Notes under the pieces: model-generated
The model's database searches: none
Seen by the model: the letters and a program-made list of their open reading frames with translations, nothing else
Told to the model about the DNA's origin: nothing
Assembly (NCBI GenBank): GCA_020635205.1
Contig: JACKAE010000001.1
Location: 558,001-622,000 of the forward strand
Length of the DNA: 64,000 nt
Reading direction: 5' to 3'
Origin: Ignavibacteria bacterium
GTDB taxonomy: Bacteria; Bacteroidota; Ignavibacteria; OLB7
Shown: piece after piece, positions 7,342-15,654 of the stretch
How positions within the stretch are numbered: position 1 is the stretch's first letter
Layout of the letters: the number at the start of each line of letters is the position of its first letter
Made by a program: the position numbers and the translations under genes

Positions 7342-9174
7342 TTACTTAATATAAAGCATAAGAATTGAGAGGTCCGATCTGCTAACTCCACTAATTCGCG
7401 AGGCTTGCCCAAGAGATCGTGGTCGAAATTTGGTCAGTTTTTCACGTCCTTCAGAAGAGAGTGATTGAATTTTCCGATAATCTATCTCAGAAGGGATTAA
7501 TTTCTCTTCTTGTTCTTTGAATTGGTTTACTTCACGCACCTGTCTATCAATATAGCCTTCATAAAGTGAGGCAATTTCTAACTGTTCGAGAACCTCGTGA
7601 TCGTTCAAAATGCTATCTGGAAGATTTTCACCATCAGAAAACACCAAGGAGGTTAACTGAACACCGGAACGCTTCAATAATGTCCATGCTTTGTCAGCCC
7701 AAACGGTACCATCACCGCCAATATATTGAGCATTCAACTTTCTTAGCAATAATTCACCTTCACGAACCAACTTCATTTTCTCCCTTACTCGCCCTACCTG
7801 ACGAGGTTCAACTAACCCAAGATTTCCTCCAAGCTCGGTTAGGCGTATATCAGCATTATCCCGACGAAGAAGCAATCGGTATTCAGCTCGTGATGTAAAC
7901 ATGCGGTATGGTTCAGTAGTACTGAGTACTGATAAATCATCAAGAAGGACGCCAATGTAGGCTTGTGAGCGATCAAGAATTATGGGGTTCTCTCCCCTAA
8001 AACTCATTACTGCGTTGATTCCAGCCATCAATCCCTGAGCGGCAGCTTCTTCATAACCAGATGTTCCATTAATCTGTCCAGCCATAAAAAGCCCACCAAC
8101 ACGACGACTTTCGAGTGATGGAAGAAGTTGATGGGGTGGGAAATAGTCATATTCAACAGCATATCCCTTACGGATAATTTTGCACTCTTCTAAACCAGGA
8201 ATAGACTTCAATCCCATTGCTTGAATGTCTTCTGGCAACGATGTCGAGAAACCATTCACATAGACTGAATCTGTGTTTAAGCCTTCAGGCTCCAGAAAGA
8301 GCATGTGCCCACTTTTATCGGCGAAACGAAAGACTTTATCTTCAATCGATGGACAATATCGTGGTCCTGACCCTGAAATACGTCCAGTAAACATAGGTGA
8401 GCGGTCAAAGCCTTGTTCAAGAATTTGGTGCGTTTGCGTGTTTGTCCAAGTTGTATAACATATAATTTGATTCTGGACTTCTTTACTTGAACGAGAAAAA
8501 GGTTGAGGGTTTTCGTCGCCAAAATCCTTCTCGCAAGAACTATAGTTAATAGAATCTCTGTGAATTCGAGGAGGCGTTCCCGTTTTTAAACGTGCAGTTT
8601 CAAATCCAACGTTTCGCAAAGACCCACTAAGATACTCGGCAGACCGTTCTTCAATTCTTCCACCAACAGTCTGATCTTCACCTGTATACATTCGACCACA
8701 AAGGAATGTACCAGCACAGAGTATAACTGCTCGGCAAGACAAAAAATCTCCTTTCTCGAGACGAACTCCCTTAATAACTCCCTTATCAATCAGGATATCT
8801 TCTACCGAGGCTTCTATCAAATCAAGACCTTGAATTTCACGCAATCGTTGTTGTGCATAAAAGGGATAAAGGTCTTTATCGTTTTGCGACCTTGGTGACC
8901 ACATAGCTGGTCCTTTCTTCGTTCCAAGGGTTTTAAACTGAATCCCCGATATATCGGCAATCTTAGCCATTTCCCCACCCATTGCATCGATTTCACAGAC
9001 AAGCTGCCCTTTTGCCATTCCCCCAATAGCGGGATTACACGAAAGCCTCCCTATGGTCTCAAGTTCAAGTGTAATCAGTGCTGTGAGGCATCCCATCCGG
9101 GCTGAAGCCGAAGCAGCTTCAATTCCAGCATGCCCTCCTCCGATTACGATTATGTCGTATTGCCTTCTAACCAT
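7342..9174 (-). CDS. mnmG: tRNA uridine-5-carboxymethylaminomethyl modification enzyme MnmG (GidA)
   Basis: FAD-dependent partner of MnmE, installing carboxymethylaminomethyl (or aminomethyl) groups on C5 of the wobble uridine of several tRNAs. The FAD-binding IGGGHAG is at residues 11-17; the family signature [12 protein letters not shown] with a conserved Cys follows near residue 46. A second conserved segment with Cys is [16 protein letters not shown], and the C-terminal helical tail that docks MnmE is present. At 610 aa it is full length. MnmE lies upstream in the same orientation, separated by 98 bp holding a parS-like site. The start MVRRQYD is supported by the immediate nucleotide-binding fold. 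Confidence 0.97.
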   Translation of the reverse strand: MVRRQYDIIVIGGGHAGIEAASASARMGCLTALITLELETIGRLSCNPAIGGMAKGQLVCEIDAMGGEMAKIADISGIQFKTLGTKKGPAMWSPRSQNDKDLYPFYAQQRLREIQGLDLIEASVEDILIDKGVIKGVRLEKGDFLSCRAVILCAGTFLCGRMYTGEDQTVGGRIEERSAEYLSGSLRNVGFETARLKTGTPPRIHRDSINYSSCEKDFGDENPQPFSRSSKEVQNQIICYTTWTNTQTHQILEQGFDRSPMFTGRISGSGPRYCPSIEDKVFRFADKSGHMLFLEPEGLNTDSVYVNGFSTSLPEDIQAMGLKSIPGLEECKIIRKGYAVEYDYFPPHQLLPSLESRRVGGLFMAGQINGTSGYEEAAAQGLMAGINAVMSFRGENPIILDRSQAYIGVLLDDLSVLSTTEPYRMFTSRAEYRLLLRRDNADIRLTELGGNLGLVEPRQVGRVREKMKLVREGELLLRKLNAQYIGGDGTVWADKAWTLLKRSGVQLTSLVFSDGENLPDSILNDHEVLEQLEIASLYEGYIDRQVREVNQFKEQEEKLIPSEIDYRKIQSLSSEGREKLTKFRPRSLGQASRISGVSRSDLSILMLYIK

Positions 9175-9219
9175 ATGTGGTTTCCTTGCTCTGTTGTGTA
9201 TTCATCTACTGGCCGTGCC

Positions 9220-9233
9220 GTTCCACGTGGAAC
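9220..9233. other. parS: parS-like centromere site 2
   Basis: Second perfect copy of GTTCCACGTGGAAC, in the 98-bp spacer between mnmE and mnmG, 2.0 kb from the first. Clusters of parS near mnmG/mnmE are a known mark of origin-proximal DNA. Confidence 0.75.
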
Positions 9234-9272
9234 ACCAAAGTAAAGCGGGTAAGAATAAATGATGAATTGAAG

Positions 9273-10622
9273 CTATTTGCCGATGCAAAATCCAGAAAAA
9301 ACAGCATCGAGAATGTCTTCGTTAGTGACAGCACCAGTCAACTCAGATAAAGGCTGAAGAATTGCTCTGAGATCAGTAGCAAGAAGCTCAGTAGGTGTAT
9401 CAGTAACGTTAGAAATTGAAGAAAGAAAAGATTCAATGGCCAATAATTTCTGATGTTGACGTTGGGTAAGTAATATGAGAGAATCCGTTTTATGTGTTGA
9501 ATACTGAGCTATGAGGGAATCGAGTAGGTGCTCGACAGATAAACGATCGAATACTGAAACGGAATGAGCAGTATCAATTGAGACCCCAATATCTTGTTTG
9601 GAATAGACCTTAAGAAAGTGAGACTGAGAATATTTTTGAGATAGAGAGATAAAATGATTGTCTTCGGTAGCGAGAGTCGATTCAGGAAGCGAACTATCTA
9701 TTAAATACAAAACGTGGTCGGCTAATGGAATTAGATTCGTTGCGAACGAAACACCTTGTGCTTCAAGGTCATCGTCAGTTTCACGAATTCCAGCAGAATC
9801 GAGGAAATGAAGCACAACTCCCCGGTAAAAAATACGCTCCTCGACATAATCACGAGTGGTCCCAGGTTGGGAGCTGACAAGGGAACGGCTATAGCCAAGT
9901 ATGGCGTTGAACAGACTTGATTTGCCAGCATTAGGACGCCCAAGGAGAAGTATACGAGGCCCGCGACGCAGAAGATCGCCAGTACGATAGGATACAAGTA
10001 GGTCACGAATATCAGATAAAAGACTTTGCAATGTTGATGAAAGCTTTTCGTAATCGAGCAACTCATAACCTTCTTGAACAAAGTCAAGCTCAAGCTCAAT
10101 CAAAGCAAGAAAATCAACAATCTCGTGGCGAAAATGTGAAAAACGACGAGATAGTTCACCACCAAGTTGCTGTTGAGCTAAGTCAAGGGCAATATCGGAT
10201 TCGGCACGGATGAGATCTGCAAGCCCCTCAGCCTGAGCCAGATCCATTTTGCCATTGAGAAATGCTCGACGTGAAAATTCACCAGGTTCAGCAAGACGGC
10301 AACCCTTCCTAAGAAAAAGTTGAAGCGTAGAATCTACTATCAGAGGATTTCCATGAAGATGAAGCTCAACCATGTCTTCACCAGTATATGAGCGAGGAGC
10401 TTGAAACCGGACAGCAAGTGGATGATCGAGAGAACGATCCCCATCAACCAAACGCCCAATACTCATAGTTCGTTCTGGAACGGTTGAGAATAAACCACCA
10501 CGGTCAGGAAAAAAAAGCTGGTCAGTAATCTCAAAAACTCCTGATCCACTAAGCCTGACAATGGCAATAGCTCCTTCGCCAAGTGGCGTAGCTCGTGCAA
10601 CAATGGGTTGTACAGAGGACAT
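9273..10622 (-). CDS. mnmE: tRNA modification GTPase MnmE (TrmE)
   Basis: Potassium-dependent GTPase that works with MnmG on the wobble uridine of tRNA. Order: N-terminal formyl-THF-binding domain (1-120), helical domain, and inserted Ras-like G domain (about 215-370) with G1 GRPNAGKSS, G2 GTTRD and G3 DSAGIRETDD. The C-terminal CxGK motif, which supplies the catalytic Cys, is the last four residues. The G4 position that is usually NKxD reads SKQD here, a departure worth checking. Full length at 449 aa. It is first in a run with mnmG. Confidence 0.96.
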   Translation of the reverse strand: MSSVQPIVARATPLGEGAIAIVRLSGSGVFEITDQLFFPDRGGLFSTVPERTMSIGRLVDGDRSLDHPLAVRFQAPRSYTGEDMVELHLHGNPLIVDSTLQLFLRKGCRLAEPGEFSRRAFLNGKMDLAQAEGLADLIRAESDIALDLAQQQLGGELSRRFSHFRHEIVDFLALIELELDFVQEGYELLDYEKLSSTLQSLLSDIRDLLVSYRTGDLLRRGPRILLLGRPNAGKSSLFNAILGYSRSLVSSQPGTTRDYVEERIFYRGVVLHFLDSAGIRETDDDLEAQGVSFATNLIPLADHVLYLIDSSLPESTLATEDNHFISLSQKYSQSHFLKVYSKQDIGVSIDTAHSVSVFDRLSVEHLLDSLIAQYSTHKTDSLILLTQRQHQKLLAIESFLSSISNVTDTPTELLATDLRAILQPLSELTGAVTNEDILDAVFSGFCIGK

Positions 10623-10691
10623 GTAGCGAAAAAAAGAATGTACGAAAGGAAATTGAGGAGACTTATAATGAGCGCGATTGACGGTCAGCGA

Positions 10692-11321
10692 TTACTCCAA
10701 TTGTTCTGAAGCAAAGGAGAGAAATGGGGTGGTATCATTAAAGGTCGTTTGAGTGTTAAGAGCAATCTGAAGCAATGAATCGTATGTACCAGAAGAGATT
10801 TCAGATGCTCCTAACGATTCCATATGAGAGTTAATATACTGACAATCGAGAAGCTGGAACTGACGTGACTGAAGGTGGTGAACAAGGTAGACCAAACATA
10901 CTTTTGAAGCATTCGGACGCAAATGAAACATGGACTCACCAAAAAAGGCTCCATTTATAGATACACCGTAAAGTCCACCAACAAGCTTCTGATCATGCCA
11001 TGCTTCAATGCTGTGTGCTAAGCCGCACCGAAAAAGCTCCGTATAGGCTGACTCTAACTCAGGAGAAATCCACGTCTCATCACGAAGAACAGCACAGGAG
11101 TGAATAACTTCAGAAAAGGCTTGGTCTACTGTAATCGTATATTGACCAGACCGCACTACCTTTGTAAGGGAACGGGAAACGCGAAGAGCATCAAAAGGTA
11201 AAATCGCTCGCATTTCGGGTTTGAACCATCCAACCTCACCAGCACGATGTTCAGCCATAGGAAAATATCCCTGACAGTATGCTGAGAGAAGAAGTTCAGG
11301 TGTCAGAGTGGAATTGGCCAT
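10692..11321 (-). CDS. aat: Leucyl/phenylalanyl-tRNA--protein transferase
   Basis: Transfers Leu or Phe from tRNA to N-terminal Arg/Lys of proteins, making N-degrons for ClpS/ClpAP. Conserved blocks are seen: YFPM near the N-terminus, WFKPEMRAILP, ETWISPELESAY, GGLYGVSINGAFFGESMF and LLDCQYINSHMESLGASEI. From the ATG at 11321 it has 209 aa, about the family length. A longer frame from a TTG at 11381 would add a hydrophobic tail and overlap the divergent neighbour, so I reject it. The last block ends in SSG rather than the usual PR. Transcribed ahead of mnmE with a 69-bp spacer. Confidence 0.93.
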   Translation of the reverse strand: MANSTLTPELLLSAYCQGYFPMAEHRAGEVGWFKPEMRAILPFDALRVSRSLTKVVRSGQYTITVDQAFSEVIHSCAVLRDETWISPELESAYTELFRCGLAHSIEAWHDQKLVGGLYGVSINGAFFGESMFHLRPNASKVCLVYLVHHLQSRQFQLLDCQYINSHMESLGASEISSGTYDSLLQIALNTQTTFNDTTPFLSFASEQLE

Positions 11322-11347
11322 ATTAGTAGATAAGGGTAATAGAACAA

Positions 11348-11830
11348 ATGAATAAGATGAAAAGAGAACGCAGAATAGCAATCAGTATCATACTCCTTAT
11401 AACCAGCTTGTCTACAAACTCATGCTATGGACAAGCCGAGCCTGAAAATGCTGAGATAAGTACAGAAGATTCTATCAGTTCATCTGCAAACACTCTAACT
11501 ACTGCTACTTCAGCTGTCTCCCTGAGTACATATGAATACGAGGTAGTTGATACCAGCGAATTTAACACGTTCAGACTTTACGTTAGAAACAGTACTGATA
11601 GCCTTGTTGTTCTTGACAGAGTAGAGCCAAGTTGTGGGTGTATTTTAGCAACTATTCAAAAATCCTATGCACGGAAGGAAAAAGATGCAGAAATCTACAT
11701 AGGGTTCTCTACAAAAAGAATGAGCGACACTCAGCCATACACCGTCGATGTCTACACGTCAATGAACCCTGATAGCCCGATGCGGCTCTATATTCGAAAG
11801 AAAAAAGCGGACAATCGTGACGAACCATAA
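11348..11830 (+). CDS. DUF1573-type lipoprotein/secreted protein
   Basis: A 160-aa envelope protein: signal peptide (residues 1-27) with a lipobox-like TNSC, a Ser/Thr-rich linker, and a DUF1573 (Ig-like) domain at residues 62-150 marked by VEPSCGCILA. DUF1573 proteins are common in Bacteroidota and resemble the ASH/MSP beta-sandwich; their function is unknown. First gene of a probable three-gene operon: the thioredoxin-fold gene starts 17 bp after its stop and the next overlaps that. Divergent from aat, with only 26 bp between starts, so promoters must overlap the coding ends. Confidence 0.75.
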   Translation: MNKMKRERRIAISIILLITSLSTNSCYGQAEPENAEISTEDSISSSANTLTTATSAVSLSTYEYEVVDTSEFNTFRLYVRNSTDSLVVLDRVEPSCGCILATIQKSYARKEKDAEIYIGFSTKRMSDTQPYTVDVYTSMNPDSPMRLYIRKKKADNRDEP

Positions 11831-11847
11831 GAATCTAAAACACAGCG

Positions 11848-12354
11848 ATGAAGAGACAAGTCTATATCCCGCTATTAATAATAATTGGTATAACACCACT
11901 GATGCTCGGCATGGTGAGCGTAGGATCACCTGTCCCAACATTTAGTATTGAAGATCAATACGAAAAAACGTGGAAAACATCGAACTATAGCGGAAAACCA
12001 GCTCTTTATGTCGTGTGTGATAGAGATGCCTATGACTATGTAGAGAACTGGACAAAGAAACTGGTACCGAAATACAAAGAGAACATCCACTTTGTTCCTG
12101 TGGCCGATGTAACCTCCGTACCAGGTTTTCTAAAAGGTTATATCCGCGGCAGGTTCAAAGATGAGTTTAAATATCCAGTCTTAATGGATTGGGAAGGAAT
12201 TTTGGTAAAGGGATTGAATATGAAAGCAGGGCATCCAACTCTTGTGCTCACTGATGGATCAGGTATTGTCAAATACCGTGCGTGGGGTAAAGGATCAGAC
12301 GATGAGGTGACCAAGCTCGAAAAGAAAATAAAGGACTTAGTCGGTGAAGAATAG
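11848..12354 (+). CDS. Thioredoxin-fold periplasmic protein lacking CxxC (YtfJ-like)
   Basis: A 168-aa protein with an N-terminal signal/anchor segment (residues 6-25), then an AhpC/TSA-Redoxin-like start (GSPVPTFSIEDQY), a strand YVVCDRDAY where thioredoxins carry CxxC, and a HPTLVLTDGSGIVKYR segment holding the thioredoxin cis-Pro equivalent. Only one Cys is left at the active-site position (VCDRD), so classical dithiol chemistry is unlikely. It could act as a monothiol redoxin or have a structural role. Second gene of a three-gene unit; the next gene starts 11 bp before its stop. Confidence 0.65.
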   Translation: MKRQVYIPLLIIIGITPLMLGMVSVGSPVPTFSIEDQYEKTWKTSNYSGKPALYVVCDRDAYDYVENWTKKLVPKYKENIHFVPVADVTSVPGFLKGYIRGRFKDEFKYPVLMDWEGILVKGLNMKAGHPTLVLTDGSGIVKYRAWGKGSDDEVTKLEKKIKDLVGEE

Positions 12355-12727
12355 AAAAATCATAGCCAAACGCAGGTCGCGCATAACTACAGAACTTGCC
12401 ATCTTGACAGCTATCTCTTTTGGCATCCTAAGCTGTGGAAAGCAACTCAGCAAAGATAATGTCAACTCTATGTCAACGTTATATGCAGAGATTTTACTGG
12501 AAAAGTCGATAGGAAAAGGGGATGAAAATAACAGCAAGGTAGACAGTCTGCTCAAAGCAAACGGCTATGAAACAGTGGCTGACTTTCAACAAGGAATCAA
12601 GCAGCTCGCAGAAGAAGATCCAGAAGGCTTGCGAGCAGTTTTCGACAGTACTCAGAAACGGTTGGAAAGTATACGTGACAAGACTGAGAGTGAAGAAGGG
12701 GTAGTTGACGATAAGAACCAACCTTAA
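12344..12727 (+). CDS. Small lipoprotein, possibly DUF4296-like
   Basis: A 127-aa protein starting at GTG 12344 (AAGGAC lies 8 nt upstream), overlapping the previous stop. A signal peptide with lipobox GILSC (Cys at residue 31) precedes a helical domain with MSTLYAEILLEKSI and VDSLLKANGYETVADFQQGIK. This layout recalls DUF4296 lipoproteins of Bacteroidota, whose role is unknown, but the resemblance is weak. The last 20 residues are acidic and look disordered. Third and last gene of the operon. Confidence 0.6.
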   Translation: MKNRKIIAKRRSRITTELAILTAISFGILSCGKQLSKDNVNSMSTLYAEILLEKSIGKGDENNSKVDSLLKANGYETVADFQQGIKQLAEEDPEGLRAVFDSTQKRLESIRDKTESEEGVVDDKNQP

Positions 12728-13338
12728 GTTGAATCCTCATAATCCTCCAGTTCAAGGCAATCTCTGGGTTCACGACCCTTCTTCCCTCAAAACTCATGCC
12801 CCCTCAAGCAAAGCTCCTCTACACAATCGATGAGGGGTATCTCTCCTCTATCTTAAAGCTCCGCTTTACACAACCTTCATAGCTGATTCTTCACTTGTTG
12901 AAGGCTTCAATAGAATGCTATAATAGGAAGCCTTCCCTCGCAATCTGTACTTCATCTGATTGATGTCATAGCCAAACTTTTTAAGCTGATATCATACCTT
13001 TTGAACAGTAAGGAAGAACATTCAACGATAACAAAGAAGAAGAAAGAGAGAAATATGACTACTGGTCAAATTTAAAAGAAAAAGACCAAGATGTACCCAA
13101 GTCGAAAAAGGGAATAGTTTTCACCACCAGAAGTTATCACTCAGATTCAATCAACCATTGATAATTGACCGCTGGTTGCTTGCTCTCGTTTCAACATAAC
13201 AAAACATCAAATGCGATACACAAAAGGAACAGTGATCGTGTCGTTCTGTTTTTTTGACCACTTTTAGTGAGAAATCACCAGAGTTTACGTGTCTTACCAT
13301 AACAACTGGATATTACTACTCGCGCTTGAATAAAATCC
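12728..13338. other. 611-bp spacer without a recognisable gene
   Basis: No convincing coding frame is seen; the longest are very short (for example MTTGQI at 13055). Visible structure: a 7-bp hairpin CCCCTCA/TGAGGGG (12800-12806 with 12831-12837) after the lipoprotein gene; an inverted repeat AAGGCTTC/GAAGCCTT (12901-12908, 12927-12934) around TATAAT (12919-12924), with TTGTTG 18 nt upstream of it; and an AACAG...CTGTT hairpin followed by seven T at 13247-13256. Promoter-like and terminator-like signals in the same direction leave room for a small RNA of about 300 nt, but this is speculative. The lower-GC composition differs from nearby genes. Confidence 0.35.
12895..12934 (+). promoter_or_regulatory. 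Candidate promoter inside an inverted repeat
   Basis: TTGTTG - 18 nt - TATAAT, with the -10 hexamer enclosed by the 8-bp inverted repeat AAGGCTTC/GAAGCCTT. Low confidence, as promoters of this lineage are poorly conserved. Confidence 0.3.
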
Positions 13339-13599
13339 ATGCACAGAAATGACGTTTGCCGCGTTTGCGGATACATTAACGACATTCCAATCTGGAATGA
13401 CTTTGGTGATGCTATAATTGACGAAGATTGTCCTTGTTGCGGAGTTCAGTGGGGAGTTGAAGATATAACGTTAGAAAACATTCGAGCACGACGAATAACA
13501 TGGCTTGATGAAGGGGGCAAATGGGTTTGGCCAGCAATTGAACCAGAAAATTGGGATCCAACTGAACAACTGGTAAACATCGCCAAAGAATTTCGATAG
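13339..13599 (+). CDS. Small zinc-ribbon-like protein of unknown function
   Basis: An 86-aa protein with two Cys pairs (CRVCG at residues 8-12 and CPCCG at 32-36), most likely holding one zinc, followed by a helical tail with the pattern WVWPAIEPENWDPTEQL. I recognise this layout from a widespread family of short proteins in Bacillota and other phyla that has no agreed name; some relatives sit in toxin-immunity islands, but nothing here shows that. The spacer upstream is 611 bp and contains no partner gene. The gene converges on the beta-barrel gene, with 27 bp between them. Confidence 0.7.
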   Translation: MHRNDVCRVCGYINDIPIWNDFGDAIIDEDCPCCGVQWGVEDITLENIRARRITWLDEGGKWVWPAIEPENWDPTEQLVNIAKEFR

Positions 13600-13626
13600 T
13601 CAACTACGTTCCCTCAACTATCACTC

Positions 13627-14478
13627 TCAACGTTTCAGGTAAACACCAGTAGAGAACGATGGTGCAGATAGTGTGTTCTGGCCAAAGAAGGCAGATGTCA
13701 CACCTAACGAGATACCCAGATCTTTCGATAACTGCCACGCACCTTCCAAACCGTAAGAAAGATAGCTCTGATTGTTTGCCGAGGCTCCCCCCATCCCTCC
13801 TCTCACATTTGCGTCACCATTATTCAATGAGCCAACACCAACAAGACGTCCGATAGCAGTAACCTTCCCACCGAATGTATAACCGAACTCACCACCGTAG
13901 ACAACTTCATCTGAGAATCCTTCAGTTCGATTATTCAGCCCCCCATGAAGTGATGCGTACGCTGGGATGGGATAGAAAGAATAGCCCAAGCCTGCACTCA
14001 ATATTTGGTTGAACTCACCATCACCAGTTAGAAGTCCATTTTCCTGCTCGCTCTCACCCAAAGGTATTCCGAGTTTGAGGCCGGCCGTGATAACGACTGG
14101 GCCACTTCGCAGCAATCCTATTCGCAAACCGACTTCGGGGTCGGCTATTCCAGTAACACCATCCCCTTCACTGTATACAAAACCACTCGGTTGCCCAACT
14201 TGCCGATTTAATGTCAGCCGTTTAACAAATGGTAGGTAGAGGATGCCAGTGATTCCTTTCGTGATACCATACTCTCCATATAGACTCACAGTGTAATCGG
14301 CGAATGTAGGGATAGTAACCACATTACCCTCCCCTTCGTAAAACTTGTCAGAACGAGTAAGATTCAGACCGAGTTTGTAGTACCCTCCCCCCTCTTCCTG
14401 AGGCCACCCCTGAGCAACAAGTGGCGAGTGACCGAGAAGTAGTGCCGTGATAAGAAGAGTGCCAAAAGTCGTTCGCAT
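13627..14478 (-). CDS. Outer-membrane beta-barrel protein
   Basis: A 283-aa protein with a Sec signal peptide ending VAQG (residues 1-23) and alternating amphipathic strands rich in Gly/Tyr/aromatics, typical of a 10-14-stranded outer-membrane barrel of the transporter/Phenol_MetA_deg type. The last residues SFSTGVYLKR fit a terminal barrel strand. No plug domain is present. Substrate is unknown. It is transcribed right after the DM13 lipoprotein (39 bp apart), suggesting the pair acts together in the outer membrane. The short spacer holds a degenerate TTGAG repeat. Confidence 0.75.
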   Translation of the reverse strand: MRTTFGTLLITALLLGHSPLVAQGWPQEEGGGYYKLGLNLTRSDKFYEGEGNVVTIPTFADYTVSLYGEYGITKGITGILYLPFVKRLTLNRQVGQPSGFVYSEGDGVTGIADPEVGLRIGLLRSGPVVITAGLKLGIPLGESEQENGLLTGDGEFNQILSAGLGYSFYPIPAYASLHGGLNNRTEGFSDEVVYGGEFGYTFGGKVTAIGRLVGVGSLNNGDANVRGGMGGASANNQSYLSYGLEGAWQLSKDLGISLGVTSAFFGQNTLSAPSFSTGVYLKR

Positions 14479-14517
14479 AATTTCTTTTTACGTAGTTGAG
14501 AGTTGAGTTGATTGAGA

Positions 14518-15474
14518 CTACTTTGCAAACTCAGCAAAGCCGAATGTGACATTGAACGGAACGCAGTGGATAAGTACAACATCAAAGTCGTTAATACCAA
14601 CTCCTGCAGGAAGTTGATAGGTCTGCTCACCCGTTGTGCTTTGAAGTGGACCGAGATCTAAACTCCCAGCTTCAATCCGATTATTTTTGGAGAGATAGAC
14701 GTTAAGTCGTGGACCGCTACTGCTTGAGAAATCTTCAGCAAAAATGAGCTGAACACCTTCTGACGGGTCGGCTGCAAGGTAAGCTCTGCCCGCAACTTCA
14801 TAGGAAGTACCTGGGTTTTTCTGGAAGGTTCCCATGCGCATCTTCTCTTCCGATTCCACAGTAACAATAGCGGGATTGCTACTCACTCCGTCAGCAACCG
14901 CAACAATCTCTGCCATCCCTTCGCTAACTGCGTGGACGCGCCCTTCACTATCTACAGTTGCAACAAGGTTGTTAGAAGAAGACCATTCAAGAGTTGTTGG
15001 AACTACAATGTCGCCGGCAATGGAAGTAGCTTGCACAGTAAAAAGAAAAGACTCACCGGGAGGAAGAGAAGTAGCCCCTGGAGCAATCATCACGTTAGCT
15101 ATTGCATTATCATTTTCTACCACGGTTATCAACAAGGGAGGGCTAACTAAGTCTCCTACAGAGCCTCTGACACTTACCTGCCCCGGTTGATGACCAGTAA
15201 GCAACCCATTCTCATCAATTGAAGCAATGGATGGATCGGAGCTGTTCCACAAAACCACAGCGGGAGTAGGCTTTCCAGAAGCATCGTAGTAGACCGATTC
15301 AAAGGAGAGTGATTCACTAACACGTAAAGCTGAGGTAGAGGTAGTAGTGTAGATTTCTAAATTTGGTTCGAAAACCGGATCCTGGAGATAATCCGTCCCG
15401 ATACATCCACCAATAAAGATCGTAGAGAAAAGAACCACAAGGTTCAGAGAGAAGAAGAAAGAGAGACGCAGCAT
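14518..15474 (-). CDS. Lipoprotein with bacterial Ig-like (BIG2) repeats and a DM13 domain
   Basis: A 318-aa protein with a lipobox IGGC (Cys about residue 24 from the ATG at 15474), two BIG2 modules (residues about 35-120 and 125-215, each with the SSDPSIASID/SSNNLVATVD motif and a V-x-x-G-x-A/V-x-V end) and a C-terminal DM13 domain (about 220-318; GTFQ...Y.VAGRAYL, GPRLNVYLSKN, YQLPAG, FDVVLIHCVPFNV). DM13 domains are proposed electron-transfer or redox modules with one conserved Cys, here in LIHC. An upstream ATG at 15492 is possible. First gene of the pair with the beta-barrel protein. Confidence 0.85.
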   Translation of the reverse strand: MLRLSFFFSLNLVVLFSTIFIGGCIGTDYLQDPVFEPNLEIYTTTSTSALRVSESLSFESVYYDASGKPTPAVVLWNSSDPSIASIDENGLLTGHQPGQVSVRGSVGDLVSPPLLITVVENDNAIANVMIAPGATSLPPGESFLFTVQATSIAGDIVVPTTLEWSSSNNLVATVDSEGRVHAVSEGMAEIVAVADGVSSNPAIVTVESEEKMRMGTFQKNPGTSYEVAGRAYLAADPSEGVQLIFAEDFSSSSGPRLNVYLSKNNRIEAGSLDLGPLQSTTGEQTYQLPAGVGINDFDVVLIHCVPFNVTFGFAEFAK

Positions 15475-15654
15475 GTGATTGTAGTATAGCATCTGTATGA
15501 AAAGTAGTGGAGATAAAAAGGAGCAGAAGCGATGTTCCTTTTCTATCTCTTCAAACTTGATGCCTTACTATTCCAACAAACTCGGCAGCTATTCCACGTG
15601 AGAAAAAATTTATTGAACCCAACCCTCAACTCAACTGGCAACCTCCTAACAACA

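Noticed and set aside
12769..12778. GGGTTCACGACCC as a tRNA T-arm
   Set aside because: No matching acceptor, D or anticodon arms can be drawn around it.
15589..15605. ATTCCACGTGAGAA as a third parS site
   Set aside because: Only half of the palindrome matches; the right arm is broken.
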